In this document: one piece after another, positions 63,603 to 64,000 of the stretch | Position numbering within the stretch: the stretch's first letter is position 1 | Layout of the letters: every line of letters begins with the position of its first letter | From: Pseudomonas sp. LBUM920 | GTDB taxonomy: Bacteria > Pseudomonadota > Gammaproteobacteria > Pseudomonadales > Pseudomonadaceae | Direction: 5' to 3' | DNA length: 64,000 nt | Assembly: GCF_003852315.1 (NCBI RefSeq) | Contig: NZ_CP027762.1 | Location: 1,469,501-1,533,500, forward strand | Notes under the pieces: model-generated | Told to the model about the DNA's origin: nothing | The model's database searches: none | The model's input: the letters and a program-made list of their open reading frames with translations, nothing else | Position numbers and translations under genes: made by a program

Positions 63603-64000
63603 ATGAGCGAGATGGATGACTTGGCGGCCTTTGCCGTTCTGATCGAAGCCGGCAGTTTCACCCTGGCGGCCGAGCAACTGGGGTGCAGCAAGGGCCAGTT
63701 GTCCAAGCGTATCAGCCAGTTGGAGGCGCAGTTTTGCGTGGTGTTGCTGCACCGCACCACCCGCAAGCTCAGCCTGACCGCAGCCGGTGCAGCGCTGTTG
63801 CCCCAGGCTCAAGCGCTGGTGGTTCAAGTGGAACGCGCCCGTCAGGCATTGGCGCGGCTCAAGGACGATTTGGCCGGGCCAGTGCGTATGACGGTTCCGG
63901 TGTCGTTGGGAGAAACCTTCTTCGATGGCTTGCTGCTGGAGTTCTCCAAACAGTACCCCCAAGTGCAGATCGAACTGGAATTGAACAACCGTTATCGAGA
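63603..64000 (+). CDS. LysR-family transcriptional regulator, cut by window end
   Basis: The first 132 residues of a LysR regulator. The winged helix-turn-helix reads MSEMDDLAAFAVLIEAGSFT (then LAAEQLGCSKGQLSKRISQL), followed by the linker helix and the start of the effector domain (VRMTVPVSLGETFFDGLLLE). The frame is open to the last base. The ATG at 63603 is 103 bases from the divergent SDR gene, the usual layout for a LysR gene and its target. The rest lies outside the window. Confidence 0.93.
   Translation, partial: MSEMDDLAAFAVLIEAGSFTLAAEQLGCSKGQLSKRISQLEAQFCVVLLHRTTRKLSLTAAGAALLPQAQALVVQVERARQALARLKDDLAGPVRMTVPVSLGETFFDGLLLEFSKQYPQVQIELELNNRYR

Overview
The window is a GC-rich (about 60%) chromosomal segment that closely resembles the Pseudomonas fluorescens group. 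Protein sequences, gene order (dnaE-accA-tilS-pyrG-kdsA-eno-ftsB-ispD / gfnR-adhC-fghA / ispF-truD-surE-pcm-nlpD-rpoS) and the many 'gtgggag(c)-gggcttgc' REP palindromes all point there. I see no phage, transposase, plasmid, CRISPR, rRNA or tRNA genes. No gene is obviously broken; two are cut by the window edges (dnaE at the left, a LysR gene at the right).

Layout. 1-11022 (+): replication, fatty-acid, tRNA, CTP, KDO, glycolysis, division and isoprenoid housekeeping genes. 11134-14187: a divergent LysR regulator and the glutathione-dependent formaldehyde detoxification pair adhC-fghA. 14242-19347 (+): tightly overlapping ispF-truD-surE-pcm, then nlpD and the stationary-phase sigma factor rpoS. 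19581-21054: a cold-shock gene, dcd and a small orphan gene. 21085-31401 (all minus): a DNA-repair set (Lhr-type helicase plus MPE/PdeM phosphoesterase, and ATP-dependent DNA ligase plus MBL-fold exonuclease), split into two halves by a five-gene basic-amino-acid ABC transporter operon (aotJQMOP-like). 31603-34896: an N-acyl-homoserine-lactone acylase (QuiP) and a YfcG-type glutathione transferase.

34990-42839: an iron/siderophore module. It has a TonB-dependent receptor, a binding protein, a FecCD permease and an ATPase on the minus strand, and a divergent OmpR/EnvZ-type two-component system on the plus strand. A Fur-box-like palindrome sits in the shared intergenic region. The module is bracketed by REP palindromes, and one of these has become the last 16 codons of the sensor kinase.

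42967-51942: small metal-binding SEC-C proteins with a WHy-domain lipoprotein and a DUF6231 protein, an OmpA lipoprotein, a DUF1145 membrane protein with a secreted collagen-like protein, a CopD-family protein, DinG helicase, and a large secreted glycoside hydrolase resembling GH50/GH42 enzymes. 52025-58964: a beta-lactamase-fold esterase, an OmpA lipoprotein with a histone-H1-like tail, pdxH, a glycine-zipper lipoprotein, a chemotaxis receptor and NhaA. 59181-64000: a Cds1-like cysteine desulfhydrase, a COG2509 flavoprotein, a lipoprotein, and an atypical SDR divergent from a LysR regulator.

I did not find a clearly undescribed defence or mobile system. The items most worth a second look are the split Lig/Exo - Lhr/MPE repair set, the siderophore module with its repeat-derived kinase tail, the His-rich SEC-C operon, the collagen-like protein and the agarase-like enzyme. 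REP coordinates, the Fur box and the sigma-54 site were found by eye. Family names come from memory of homologues, not from searches.
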